DNA from: Nocardia amamiensis
GTDB taxonomy: Bacteria > Actinomycetota > Actinomycetes > Mycobacteriales > Mycobacteriaceae
Assembly (NCBI RefSeq): GCF_015477605.1
Contig: NZ_JADLQX010000019.1
Span: forward strand, 85,049-149,048
Reading direction: 5' to 3'
Length of the DNA stretch: 64,000 bases
Each line of letters begins with the position of its first letter. Position 1 is the stretch's first letter. The translations under genes were made by a program, and so were the position numbers. This document shows positions 8,334-16,776 of the stretch, piece by piece. The notes below the pieces were generated by a model. The model was not told the origin of the DNA, ran no database searches, and worked only from the letters and a program-made list of their open reading frames with translations.

Positions 8334-8411
8334 ATGGTGCACGAAGCGACCAATGGAGACGGCCGCCGGCGCGGTATGCCGAAGCCCAGCGACGGCGAGG
8401 TGCGGGCATGA
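8334..8411 (+). CDS. 25-aa leader frame before the agpS-like gene
   Basis: A short frame ending in P-S-D-G-E-V-R-A whose TGA overlaps the next start as ATGA (8408-8411). The C-terminal half resembles the other repeat-derived leaders; the N-terminal half has diverged and lacks M-S-E-R. It starts 10 bp after the operator, so it is inside the mRNA. Coding status is uncertain. Confidence 0.3.
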   Translation: MVHEATNGDGRRRGMPKPSDGEVRA

Positions 8412-10042
8412 CGCATGAGCACACCGCCGGGGATCCGGCTGTCGCGACGAAGACCGCGGCGGGCATGATCTGGGATGCCTGGGGAGTTCCGGCCGGGCAT
8501 CATCCACTTTCGGAGCGCGTCCGTACCTTGCTGACGCAGGTTTTCGGGGTCTCCGGCAACCCGGTGGTGCGCCGCGATGAGGGCGACGTGCCACTGCGCG
8601 AATCGGCGCTGACGCCCGCGCAGCGCGCCGGATTGGCCGAGGTGGTCGGTGCGGACAACGTGTCCTCCGACCACCGCGACCGTGTGCGGCACGCGGGTGG
8701 CAAGAGCACGCCCGATCTGCTGCGCCGCCGCGTGGAAGGCCCGCAGGACGCGCCCGATGCCGTCGTCTTCCCCGCTGATCACGACCAGGTGCTCGCCGTG
8801 CTCGCCTACTGCGCGGAGCACGCGGTCGCGGTGGTTCCGTTCGGCGGCGGAACCAGCGTGGTCGGCGGCGTCGATCCCGTACGCGGCCGTTTCGACGTCG
8901 TGATCGCACTGGACCTGCGCCGGATCGATCATGTGACCGGCATCGACCCGATCAGCGGTACCGCGACACTCGGCGCGGGACTCACCGGTCCGCGCGCGGA
9001 GGAACTGCTCGCCGAGCACGGCCTTTCGCTCGGCCACTTTCCGCAGAGCTTCGAGTTCGCCACGATCGGCGGCTTCGCGGCGACGCGCTCGTCCGGGCAG
9101 GCGTCCGCGGGCTACGGCCGCTTCGACGACATGGTGCAGCGGCTGAAGATCGCCACGCCGAGCGGCACGATCGAACTGGGCCGCGCCCCCGCCTCGGCCG
9201 CGGGACCGGACCTGCGTGAATTGTTCGTCGGTTCGGAGGGAACGCTCGGCATCATCACCGAAGTCACCCTGCGAGTGCATCCGGTCCCGGAAACTGTCAC
9301 CTACCAAGCGTGGTCGTTTCCCGACTTCGAAACCGGTGCCGCCGCATTGCGTTCGGTGGTGCAGGCAGGCGCTGCGCCGACCGTGCTGCGGCTGTCCGAC
9401 GAGGCGGAGACCGGGATCAATCTGGCCCGCTCCGGTGATATCGGTGGTAGTCCGGTCGCGGGCTGCTTGGCCATCACCACCTACGAGGGCAGCCCGGCGC
9501 ATGTCGCGGCACGCAGCGCAGAGGCGGCCGAATTGTTGGCGGCCGCGGGTGGCACACCGCTGGGCGAGAAGCCGGCGAAGGAGTGGGAGCACGGTCGGTT
9601 CGCCGCGCCATACCTCCGCGACGCGCTCCTGGACGTCGGCGTGCTGTGCGAGACCCTGGAGACCGCGACCACCTGGTCGAACCTGGCGGCGCTGAAGGCG
9701 CGGGTGACCGCGGCGCTGACCGGCGCGCTGGGCGAGCAAGGGACGCCCGCACTGGTCATGTGCCACATCTCGCACACGTATCCGACCGGCGCTTCGCTGT
9801 ACTTCACCGTCGTCGCCAAGCAGCTGGACGACCCGCTCGGCCAGTGGCTGGCCGCCAAGCGCGCCGCGGGCGACGCCATCGTCGCGGCAGGTGGCACCAT
9901 CACCCACCATCACGCGGTCGGCACCGACCACCGTCCGTGGCTGCCCGACGAGGTCGGCGATCTCGGCGTGCGCGTCCTGCGTGCGGTGAAGGCCGAACTG
10001 GACCCGGCGGGCATCCTCAACCCCGGAAAGCTGGTGCCGTGA
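8408..10042 (+). CDS. FAD-binding oxidase, alkylglycerone-phosphate synthase-like
   Basis: A 544-residue flavoenzyme of the VAO/PCMH family. The FAD-binding domain shows 'VVPFGGGTSVVGG' (residues about 137-149) and 'SFEFATIGGFAATRSSGQASAGYG'. The C-terminal cap contains the His-rich 'THHHAVGTDHRPW' stretch characteristic of alkyl-dihydroxyacetonephosphate synthases, which exchange an acyl for an alkyl chain on DHAP to make ether lipids. It is the counterpart of Rv2251. Beside GlpD (makes DHAP) and a DAG kinase, a role in glycerolipid metabolism is plausible, but bacterial members are not all proven ether-lipid enzymes. It overlaps the next gene by 4 nt (GTGA). Confidence 0.85.
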   Translation: MTHEHTAGDPAVATKTAAGMIWDAWGVPAGHHPLSERVRTLLTQVFGVSGNPVVRRDEGDVPLRESALTPAQRAGLAEVVGADNVSSDHRDRVRHAGGKSTPDLLRRRVEGPQDAPDAVVFPADHDQVLAVLAYCAEHAVAVVPFGGGTSVVGGVDPVRGRFDVVIALDLRRIDHVTGIDPISGTATLGAGLTGPRAEELLAEHGLSLGHFPQSFEFATIGGFAATRSSGQASAGYGRFDDMVQRLKIATPSGTIELGRAPASAAGPDLRELFVGSEGTLGIITEVTLRVHPVPETVTYQAWSFPDFETGAAALRSVVQAGAAPTVLRLSDEAETGINLARSGDIGGSPVAGCLAITTYEGSPAHVAARSAEAAELLAAAGGTPLGEKPAKEWEHGRFAAPYLRDALLDVGVLCETLETATTWSNLAALKARVTAALTGALGEQGTPALVMCHISHTYPTGASLYFTVVAKQLDDPLGQWLAAKRAAGDAIVAAGGTITHHHAVGTDHRPWLPDEVGDLGVRVLRAVKAELDPAGILNPGKLVP

Positions 10043-10995
10043 ACGAGCATTCGCCCATGCGGGCGGTCACCGTGGTGACCAATCCGCGTTCCGCGCACGG
10101 CAAGGGTGGCGACATCGCGAGCGCGGCGGTCGCCCGATTCCGCGCCGGCGGCGTCGATGTGACCGAAGTGTGCGGCACGTCGCCTGCCGAATCCGTTCAG
10201 CAGGTGCGGGATTCGATCGCGGGCGGCCGCGGCGCGAAGCCCGACGCGGTGGTCTGCATCGGCGGCGACGGGCTGATCAACGTGACTCTCGCGGCCGTCG
10301 CCGAGACCGGCGTCGCGCTGGGCATGATCCCCGCGGGCACCGGCAACGATCTGGCCAGGGAACTCGGCGTGCCGACCGACGACCCGATCGCCGCGGCCGA
10401 CCTCGTGTTGGGCGGGCGGACCCGGACCATCGATCTGGGTCGGATCGAGTCCACCGGTTCCGCCGCGCCGATGTGGTTCGCCACCGTGACGGGCACCGGA
10501 TTCGACGCGCGGGTAACCTTGCGCGCCAATGAGATGCGCTGGCCGAAGGGCAGGCTGCGCTACACCGTCGCGGCATTGGCCGAGATCTCCGGACGTTTCA
10601 CCGTGCCCTACCGCGTCGAGCTGACCGATGCGGTCACCGACGGACTGACCAATCCCGGCGCGGGCTCCCTGCTGGAAACCGAGGCGGTCATGGTCGCGGT
10701 CGGCAACACCCGCACCTACGGCGGCGGCATGTTGATTTGCCCGGACGCGGTCATGGACGACGGACTGCTCGACCTGACCGTGGTCGGCGCGCTGTCGCGC
10801 CGGGAGATGCTGCGACTGCTGCCCGCGCTGTCGGCGGGCAAGCGCCAGGACCATCCGGAGGTCAAGCAGTACCGTGCCGCGGCCGTCACGCTCAGCGCGC
10901 CGGGTGCGCCCGCGACCGCCGACGGCGAACCGGCGGGCACCCTGCCGATCACCATCCGCGCGGTCCCCTCGGCGCTGACCGTCCTGGTTCCCTGA
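10039..10995 (+). CDS. Diacylglycerol/lipid kinase (Rv2252-like)
   Basis: A 318-residue kinase of the DAGK catalytic family. It has the nucleotide loop 'NPRSAHGKG' near residues 15-23, the family signature 'VCIGGDGLINVTL' (GGDG, residues about 74-80) and 'GMIPAGTGNDLARELG'. The M. tuberculosis homologue phosphorylates diacylglycerol and feeds phosphatidic acid to phospholipid and PIM synthesis. The GTG start overlaps the upstream stop, so the two genes are translationally coupled. Confidence 0.88.
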   Translation: MNEHSPMRAVTVVTNPRSAHGKGGDIASAAVARFRAGGVDVTEVCGTSPAESVQQVRDSIAGGRGAKPDAVVCIGGDGLINVTLAAVAETGVALGMIPAGTGNDLARELGVPTDDPIAAADLVLGGRTRTIDLGRIESTGSAAPMWFATVTGTGFDARVTLRANEMRWPKGRLRYTVAALAEISGRFTVPYRVELTDAVTDGLTNPGAGSLLETEAVMVAVGNTRTYGGGMLICPDAVMDDGLLDLTVVGALSRREMLRLLPALSAGKRQDHPEVKQYRAAAVTLSAPGAPATADGEPAGTLPITIRAVPSALTVLVP

Positions 10996-11021
10996 CGCGA
11001 CAAACGAGTCGGCCGGTCAGG

Positions 11022-11180
11022 GCGTACCTCCGCCTTCGCTCCGGCCATGCGCGGGGCTGTGGACGGACTACGTCCGACTGCGCCCTTTCTGCGTACCTCC
11101 GCCTTCGCTCCGGCCATGCGCGGGGCTGTGGACGGACTACGTCCGGCTGCGCCCTTTCTGCGTACTCCGCCTTCGCTCCG
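11022..11180 (+). repeat. 69-bp tandem repeat array (2.3 copies)
   Basis: Two near-identical 69-bp units begin at 11022 and 11091, with a partial third at 11160. Each contains CGGAC-TAC-GTCCG, which can form a small hairpin. The reverse complement has the core CCGGAGCGAAGGCGGAGG shared with the repeat-derived leaders elsewhere in the window. It lies just behind the DAG kinase stop, between convergent genes. Confidence 0.85.
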
Positions 11181-11204
11181 GCTGATGACGGCCGACAGCG
11201 TCCA

Positions 11205-11918
11205 TCACGAGGTGAAGACCACGCGGCGGATCCGGTTGACCGCCGCACGGTCGACGATGACCACCGAACGCGATGCGCCGGTGGCCGTATCGCGTTCGGT
11301 CGCGATCTCGCGCATCAGTTGACGCCAGCGCCGCACGTGGATGGTGAAGGCCACGCGGTTGATCCGGCGTCCGCGGGCGTACTGGCCTGCCCGCGCCACG
11401 GCGGCGGGCACGTCGAGCATGAGCAGGTGCAGTTCGCGGCGGTAATCCGCTGCCCAGCGCGCGATCAGCCTGCGTGTCCAGCGGAAGGTCGCGCAATCGT
11501 GGATCACGACCGGACCGGTGCTGTCGCGTAATGCCGTGCGGATCGCCCGGAGGTGTGCGATATGCACCACCGGGCGCCACAGCAGATACGGCAGCCACCA
11601 CAGCCTGGGCCGCAAGCGGTTTCGCGCCTGCATCGAGTCGAGCACCAGCGCCCCGTCGGGGCCGCGCGAGGGCGCCACGGCATCGGACTCGGCGCTGAAG
11701 AACTTGCGCAGCGCGGTGCTTTTGCCCGCGCCGGGAACGCCCGCGACGATCAGCGCCGCCGATGCCGGGTACCGCAACTCCTCGATGGCATGTCCCCGTA
11801 GGTCGTGCAGGGTGCCGGGGGACAGGATCGGCAGCCGGGGTTCGGGGGCGTGCGTCGGCAGGGCTTCGAGCGGGGGGTTCACCCCTCCCAGAATCCCCAG
11901 CCGAGACCCGTTCGGCAA
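11205..11918 (-). CDS. P-loop AAA/kinase-like ATPase
   Basis: About 237 residues. A Walker A motif 'VAGVPGAGKST' lies at about residues 59-68, and 'PVVIHDCATFRWTRRL' resembles the Walker B/switch region of small zeta-toxin or predicted-kinase P-loop proteins. The substrate is unknown. The start is uncertain: TTG at 11918 has no ribosome site, while a GTG at 11882 has GGGAGG almost touching it. It follows the XRE-cupin gene by 27 bp with a strong palindrome in between. Confidence 0.65.
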   Translation of the reverse strand: MPNGSRLGILGGVNPPLEALPTHAPEPRLPILSPGTLHDLRGHAIEELRYPASAALIVAGVPGAGKSTALRKFFSAESDAVAPSRGPDGALVLDSMQARNRLRPRLWWLPYLLWRPVVHIAHLRAIRTALRDSTGPVVIHDCATFRWTRRLIARWAADYRRELHLLMLDVPAAVARAGQYARGRRINRVAFTIHVRRWRQLMREIATERDTATGASRSVVIVDRAAVNRIRRVVFTS

Positions 11919-11920
11919 CC

Positions 11921-11940
11921 GGGAAAACCCTGGTTTTCCC
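11921..11940. promoter_or_regulatory. 20-bp palindrome GGGAAAACC-CT-GGTTTTCCC
   Basis: Perfect 9-bp arms with a 2-bp centre, located between the XRE-cupin stop and the P-loop gene (both minus strand). As RNA it would form an 8-bp stem with a tetraloop and no T-run, so it is either a processing/termination hairpin or, more likely, a protein-binding site. Confidence 0.55.
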
Positions 11941-11945
11941 TCGGA

Positions 11946-12539
11946 TTATCCGCGTTTCCGCCCCGCCGAGCGTGCGCGAAGATGCATTCGTTCGCCCTGG
12001 GAGCCGAAAAGGCTGAGGATTTCCACCGGACCTCGACCCGCGCTGCCGAACCAATGCGGTTGGCGGGTGTCGAATTCCGCCGCCTCGCCTGGCCCGAGCG
12101 TCAGATCGTGCTCGCCGAGTACCAGCCGGAGCCGTCCGGACAGCACGTAGAGCCACTCGAAACCCTCGTGCACCTTCGGGTCCGGCTCACCGCGATCGGG
12201 CGGGATGATGATCTTGAACGCCTGCAGCGGCCCCGGTTGCCGAGTGAGCGGGACAATGGTGAGCCCGTTCATCTTTCGGGCCGCGAGGTGCACCCTCGGG
12301 TCGGCGATCTTCGGCGCGGCGACCAGTTCGTCCAAAGGCACCTGGTGGGCCATCGCGATGGGTAACAGCAGCTCCAAACTGGCTTTGCGCTGCCCGGACT
12401 CCAATCGCGACAGCGTGCTCTTGGAGATCCCGGTGCTTTCCGCCAGCGCGGTGAGCGTGACGTTGCGGCGGGTGCGCAGGGCCTTGAGCCGCGGGCCGAT
12501 GTCGGCGAGTGCTTGGGTGACCGCTGGTTGTGTGGACAT
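11946..12539 (-). CDS. XRE family regulator with C-terminal cupin
   Basis: A 197-residue regulator. HTH at residues about 14-68: 'LKALRTRRNVTLTALAESTGISKSTLSRLESGQRKASLELLLPIA'. Cupin_2 domain at about 110-185 with 'HEGFEWLYVLSGRLRLVLGEHDLTLGPGEAAEFD', which carries the metal-binding His/Glu positions. Such proteins sense small molecules and often control a divergent enzyme gene; here that gene is the flavin disulfide reductase at 12699. ATG 12539 is the first codon of the typical start. Confidence 0.88.
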   Translation of the reverse strand: MSTQPAVTQALADIGPRLKALRTRRNVTLTALAESTGISKSTLSRLESGQRKASLELLLPIAMAHQVPLDELVAAPKIADPRVHLAARKMNGLTIVPLTRQPGPLQAFKIIIPPDRGEPDPKVHEGFEWLYVLSGRLRLVLGEHDLTLGPGEAAEFDTRQPHWFGSAGRGPVEILSLFGSQGERMHLRARSAGRKRG

Positions 12540-12698
12540 GTCACCAGTGCACCGCGTCTTCCCGGAATCAGCAACATTAGTTGTCGAAATTCGACCGGGA
12601 CGGCAACCTGCCTGTGGAGGTGATCGCGGATGAGCGAACGAAGAATGGACCCAGCCGAGCACTCGCGCGCCGGGGCCGAGAGCCCGCGAGATGCGGGC

Positions 12699-13622
12699 AT
12701 GATCAGGACATACGACGTGGTGATCGTGGGTGGCGGTGCGGCGGGACTTTCCGCGGCGCTGGTCCTGGCCAGGGCCCGGCGACGGGTCGCGGTGGTCGAC
12801 GCCGGCGCACCGCGCAACGCGCCCGCCGAGCACATGCACGGGTTTCTCTCCCGCGACGGGATGCCGCCCGCGGATCTGCTCGCGACCGGCGTCGCGGAGG
12901 TCACGCGCTACGGCGGGGAAGTGATCGATGACGTCGTCATCGACGCGGGCGGGTCCGCGGACGACTACATATTGCGGCTCGAACGCGGCGAATCGCTGCG
13001 GGCACGCCGCGTACTGATCGCCACCGGGCTGCGGGATGAACTGCCCGCCCTGCCCGGCGTGCGGGAGCGCTGGGGCCGCGACGTGCTGCATTGTCCCTAC
13101 TGCCACGGCTATGAGGTTCGTGACCAGCCGATCGGCGTGCTCGGCGGGCGGGAGCCGGGCGCGATCGCGCGCGCGGTGCACCTGGCGTTGCTGCTGCCAC
13201 AGTGGTCGGAGGATGTGCTCTTCTTTCCACACACGATGGCCCTGTCGGACGTCGAGCGGGCCCACCTCGACGCGCGCGGGGTTCGCGTGCTCGAGGGGAA
13301 GGTCGCCCGGTTCGTCGTGGACGACGCACTGCGCGGGGTGGAACTGTCCGACGGGCGGACGGTGCCGCGTGCGGCGATGTTCGTCGCCCCGGCCTTCCGC
13401 GCCGACGACGCACTGCTCGTCGCGCTGGGCTGCGCGTTCGACGACGGCGGCTGGGTGATCACCGACCCGGCCGGGCGCACCAGCGTTCCCGGCGTCTGGG
13501 CCGCGGGCAACGTCGCCGACCCGGCAGCCCAGGTGATCTCGGCGGCGGGTGCAGGCTCGACCGCCGCGATCGCGATCAACGCAGACCTGGTGATGGCGGA
13601 CGCCACCGCGCTCGTGCGATAA
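12699..13622 (+). CDS. FAD/NAD(P) thioredoxin-reductase-like oxidoreductase
   Basis: A 307-residue low-molecular-weight pyridine nucleotide-disulfide reductase. FAD loop 'VIVGGGAAGLSAALVLARARRRVAVVD' at residues about 7-33, the redox pair in 'HCPYCHGYE' (CPYC), and the final FAD signature 'VPGVWAAGNVADP'. It resembles thioredoxin reductases that lack a clear thioredoxin partner. ATG 12699 begins the conserved fold. An in-frame ATG at 12630 would add 23 residues starting M-S-E-R, which is the same repeat found as leaders elsewhere, here fused in frame. It is divergent from the XRE-cupin regulator. Confidence 0.85.
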   Translation: MIRTYDVVIVGGGAAGLSAALVLARARRRVAVVDAGAPRNAPAEHMHGFLSRDGMPPADLLATGVAEVTRYGGEVIDDVVIDAGGSADDYILRLERGESLRARRVLIATGLRDELPALPGVRERWGRDVLHCPYCHGYEVRDQPIGVLGGREPGAIARAVHLALLLPQWSEDVLFFPHTMALSDVERAHLDARGVRVLEGKVARFVVDDALRGVELSDGRTVPRAAMFVAPAFRADDALLVALGCAFDDGGWVITDPAGRTSVPGVWAAGNVADPAAQVISAAGAGSTAAIAINADLVMADATALVR

Positions 13623-13758
13623 GCGGCTGCCTCGCCTTCGCTCGGCCCGGCGCGGGCTGTAGACGGACTCCGTCCGGCTGCGTCTTTCCTGCGGCTGCCT
13701 CGCCTTCGCTCGGCCCGGCGCGGGCTGTAGACGGACTCCGTCCGGCTGCGTCTTTCCT
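13623..13758 (+). repeat. 68-bp tandem repeat (2 copies)
   Basis: Two essentially identical 68-bp units at 13623-13690 and 13691-13758, directly behind the reductase stop. The sequence is related to the 69-bp array at 11022 (same hairpin CGGAC..GTCCG and CGCCTTCGCTC core). In reverse complement it shows CCGAGCGAAGGCGAGG, the core found in the leader frames at 39237 and 59786. Confidence 0.85.
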
Positions 13759-13847
13759 GGGGAATGCCCGGGGTAGAAATTGCCGGAAGCTGAGAATTAC
13801 TTATGGATTCCGGGTCCGGTCTCGGATCGCCGGTAAGCTACTGACAT

Positions 13848-13902
13848 AGGCGGAGTGTTCGGTGTCCCTCATCCACCGAAGACTCCGCCTTATTTTGTCT
13901 TC
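13848..13902 (+). terminator. Long hairpin with T-rich tail
   Basis: AGGCGGAGT-G-TTCGGTG (13848-13864) pairs with CACCGAA-G-ACTCCGCCT (13874-13890), a 16-bp stem with one mismatch and a 9-nt loop. It is followed by TATTTTGTCTT. This is an intrinsic-terminator shape, rare in this GC-rich genome. It closes transcription from the reductase side and isolates valS, or ends a short RNA. Confidence 0.65.
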
Positions 13903-14085
13903 AGCCGGAAAGCGCATCGCCGATCGGTCGAGCAAGGATCTCGACCGGTTCCGACGCGGTCGGCCGACTATGAGCGCTGGTTCCACCTGAGTTCCGAGAC
14001 CGGCGCCGGTCGGATCCGCACCCGATTCGGCCGACCCCGGCGCCAGGCGGGTCGACCGACCCGAAGTGGACGGATCGACGCGCTC

Positions 14086-14091
14086 TAGAAT
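14086..14091 (+). promoter_or_regulatory. valS -10 box TAGAAT
   Basis: TAGAAT ends 6 nt before the GTG start of valS, indicating a leaderless valS mRNA. The -35 region is weak. No T-box antitermination sequence is present upstream. Confidence 0.6.
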
Positions 14092-14097
14092 CGCGGG

Positions 14098-16776
14098 GTG
14101 ACCAGCGCAGCCCCTGACAACACGCGTAATCGTGCCGATGCCCTCCCCAAGAGCTGGACCCCCAGCGACGTAGAGGCCGAGATGTACGAGCGCTGGGTAG
14201 CGGCTGGCTATTTCACCGCGGACACCGCCAGCGGCAAGCCTCCGTACTCGATCGTGCTGCCGCCGCCGAACGTCACCGGCACGCTGCACATGGGCCACGC
14301 GCTCGACCACACCCTGATGGACACGCTCTCGCGCCGCAAGCGCATGCAGGGCTACGAGGTGCTCTGGTTGCCCGGCATGGACCATGCGGGCATCGCCACC
14401 CAGACGGTGGTGGAAAAGCAGCTCGCGGTGGACGGCAAGACGAAGGAAGACTTCGGCCGCGAACTGTTCCTCCAGAAGGTGTGGGACTGGAAGCGCGAGT
14501 CCGGCGGAGCCATCCAATGGCAGATGCGCGCGCTCGGCGACGGCGTGGACTGGAGCCGGGACCGCTTCACCATGGACGAGGGCCTGTCCCGCGCCGTGCA
14601 GACCATGTTCAAGCGGCTCTACGCCGCGGGCCTGATCTACCGTGCCGAGCGACTGGTGAACTGGTCGCCGGAGCTGCGCACCGCGATCTCGGACATCGAG
14701 GTCAAGTACGAGGACGTGCAAGGTGAGCTGGTCTCGCTGCGCTACGGCTCGCTCAGCGACGACGAGCCGCACGTCGTCGTGGCCACCACCCGGGTGGAGA
14801 CCATGCTCGGCGACACCGCCGTGGCCGTGCACCCCGAGGACCCGCGCTACCGGGATCTGATCGGCACCACCCTGGAACATCCGATCACCGGGCGGCGGAT
14901 CCCGATCATCGCCGACGACTACGTCGATCCCGAATTCGGTTCGGGTGCGGTGAAGATCACACCCGCGCACGACCCGAACGACTTCGAGATGGGTCTGCGG
15001 CACGGGCTGCCGATGCCGACCATCATGGACGAGCGCGGCCGGATCACCGGCACCGGAACCGAATTCGACGGCATGGACCGTTTCGAGGCGCGGGTGAAGG
15101 TGCGCGAGCGGCTCGCCGAGGAAGGCCGCGTCGTCGCCGAGAAGCGGCCGTACCTGCACAGCGTCGGGCATTCCGAACGCACCGGCGAGCCGATCGAGCC
15201 GCGCCTGTCCATGCAGTGGTGGGTGAAGGTGGAATCGCTGGCCAAGTCCGCGGGTGACGCGGTGCGAAACGGCGACACCCTGATCCACCCGAAGAGCCAG
15301 GAGCCGCGCTGGTTCGACTGGGTCGACGACATGCACGACTGGTGCATCTCGCGCCAGCTGTGGTGGGGCCACCGCATCCCGATCTGGTACGGCCCCGAGG
15401 GCGAAGTGGTGTGCGTCGGACCCGACGAACAGGCGCCCGAGGGCTGGGTGCAGGACCCGGACGTGCTGGACACCTGGTTCTCCTCCGGGCTGTGGCCCTT
15501 CTCCACCATGGGCTGGCCGCACGCCACCGCGGAACTCGAGAAGTTCTATCCCACCAGCGTTCTCGTCACCGGCTACGACATCCTGTTCTTCTGGGTGGCG
15601 CGGATGATGATGTTCGGCACTTACGTCGCCGAGGACGCCGTGCTGACCACGGGCAAGGGCGGCGAGCGCCAGGTGCCGTTCAAGGACGTGTTCCTGCACG
15701 GCCTGATCCGCGATCAGTTCGGCAAGAAGATGTCCAAGTCACGCGGCAACGGCATCGACCCGCTGGACTGGATCAACACTTTCGGCGCGGACGCCACGCG
15801 CTTCACCCTGGCGCGCGGCGCGCAGCCCGGCGGCGACCTCTCGGTTGGCGAGCCGCACGTGCTCGCCTCGCGCAGTTTCGTGACCAAGCTGTTCAACGCG
15901 GCCAAGTTCGCGCTGATGAACGGCGCGCGAGTCGGCGACCTGCCCGACCGCGCACAGCTCACCGATGCCGACCGGTGGATCCTGGACCGGCTGGACGAGG
16001 TGCGGGCCGAGGTGGATTCGGCGTTCGACGCCTACGAGTTCGGCAAGGCGTGCGAGGCGCTCTACCACTTCGCCTGGGACGAATTGTGCGACTGGTACCT
16101 GGAATTGGCCAAGGTGCAGTTCGCCGCGGAAGGCGCGCGCGCCGAGGCGACCCAGCTGGTGCTCGGCGCGGTGCTGGACGCGGTGCTGCGCCTGCTGCAT
16201 CCGGTCATCCCGTTCGTCACCGAGGAGCTGTGGCAGGCGCTGACCGGCGGCGAGTCGGTGGTGATCGCGCCGTGGCCGCAGGCCTCCGGCGTTCCCGCCG
16301 ACCAGGCCGCCGCGCAACGTATTTCGGACACCCAGCGGTTGATCACGGAGATCCGGCGGTTCCGCAGCGACCAGGGTCTGGCCGACAAGCAGAAGGTGGC
16401 GGCCAAGCTGATCGGCGTGGACGCCGCGGGGCTGGGTGAGCTCGCCGCGTCGGTGGCGAACCTGGCCCGGCTCACCGAGCCCGGCGCGGATTTCGCCGCC
16501 ACCGCCGCGGTGGAGGTGCGGCTGAGCGCGGCCACGGTGACCGTCGAGCTGGACACCTCCGGCGCGATCGACCTGGACGCCGAACGCCGCCGTCTGGAAA
16601 AGGACCTGGCGGCCGCGCAGAAGGAACTCCAGGGCACCGCCGCCAAGCTCGGCAACGACGCGTTCCTGGCCAAGGCGCCCGAGCATGTCGTCGACAAGAT
16701 CAAAGACAGGCAGCAGATCGCGTCCGCCGAAGTGGCGCGAATCGAGTCCCGCCTGGCGGAGTTGAGCGGCAAGTGA
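14098..16776 (+). CDS. valS: Valyl-tRNA synthetase
   Basis: An 892-residue class I aminoacyl-tRNA synthetase charging tRNA-Val. The HIGH box appears as 'PPPNVTGTLHMGH' (HMGH at residues 64-67) and the KMSKS box is at about 544-548. The CP1 editing insertion lies between them ('VVVATTRVETMLGDTAV'). The C-terminal coiled-coil arm is present ('LDAERRRLEKDLAAAQKELQGTAAKL'). The length is normal for the family. GTG start with an adjacent -10 box. The stop overlaps the folC start (GTGA), so valS and folC are coupled. Confidence 0.97.
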   Translation: MTSAAPDNTRNRADALPKSWTPSDVEAEMYERWVAAGYFTADTASGKPPYSIVLPPPNVTGTLHMGHALDHTLMDTLSRRKRMQGYEVLWLPGMDHAGIATQTVVEKQLAVDGKTKEDFGRELFLQKVWDWKRESGGAIQWQMRALGDGVDWSRDRFTMDEGLSRAVQTMFKRLYAAGLIYRAERLVNWSPELRTAISDIEVKYEDVQGELVSLRYGSLSDDEPHVVVATTRVETMLGDTAVAVHPEDPRYRDLIGTTLEHPITGRRIPIIADDYVDPEFGSGAVKITPAHDPNDFEMGLRHGLPMPTIMDERGRITGTGTEFDGMDRFEARVKVRERLAEEGRVVAEKRPYLHSVGHSERTGEPIEPRLSMQWWVKVESLAKSAGDAVRNGDTLIHPKSQEPRWFDWVDDMHDWCISRQLWWGHRIPIWYGPEGEVVCVGPDEQAPEGWVQDPDVLDTWFSSGLWPFSTMGWPHATAELEKFYPTSVLVTGYDILFFWVARMMMFGTYVAEDAVLTTGKGGERQVPFKDVFLHGLIRDQFGKKMSKSRGNGIDPLDWINTFGADATRFTLARGAQPGGDLSVGEPHVLASRSFVTKLFNAAKFALMNGARVGDLPDRAQLTDADRWILDRLDEVRAEVDSAFDAYEFGKACEALYHFAWDELCDWYLELAKVQFAAEGARAEATQLVLGAVLDAVLRLLHPVIPFVTEELWQALTGGESVVIAPWPQASGVPADQAAAQRISDTQRLITEIRRFRSDQGLADKQKVAAKLIGVDAAGLGELAASVANLARLTEPGADFAATAAVEVRLSAATVTVELDTSGAIDLDAERRRLEKDLAAAQKELQGTAAKLGNDAFLAKAPEHVVDKIKDRQQIASAEVARIESRLAELSGK

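Noticed and set aside
12630..12698. N-terminal extension of the flavin reductase starting MSERR
   Set aside because: The extension is repeat DNA and the conserved fold starts at the ATG 12699; kept only as an alternative start.
13900..14085. T-box riboswitch before valS
   Set aside because: No AGGGTGGNACCGCG antiterminator sequence or specifier stem, and the -10 box indicates a leaderless mRNA.
13801..15699. Long minus-strand open frame opposite valS
   Set aside because: It is a codon-bias shadow of valS; the protein is His/Val/Gln-rich with no fold signature and no ribosome site.
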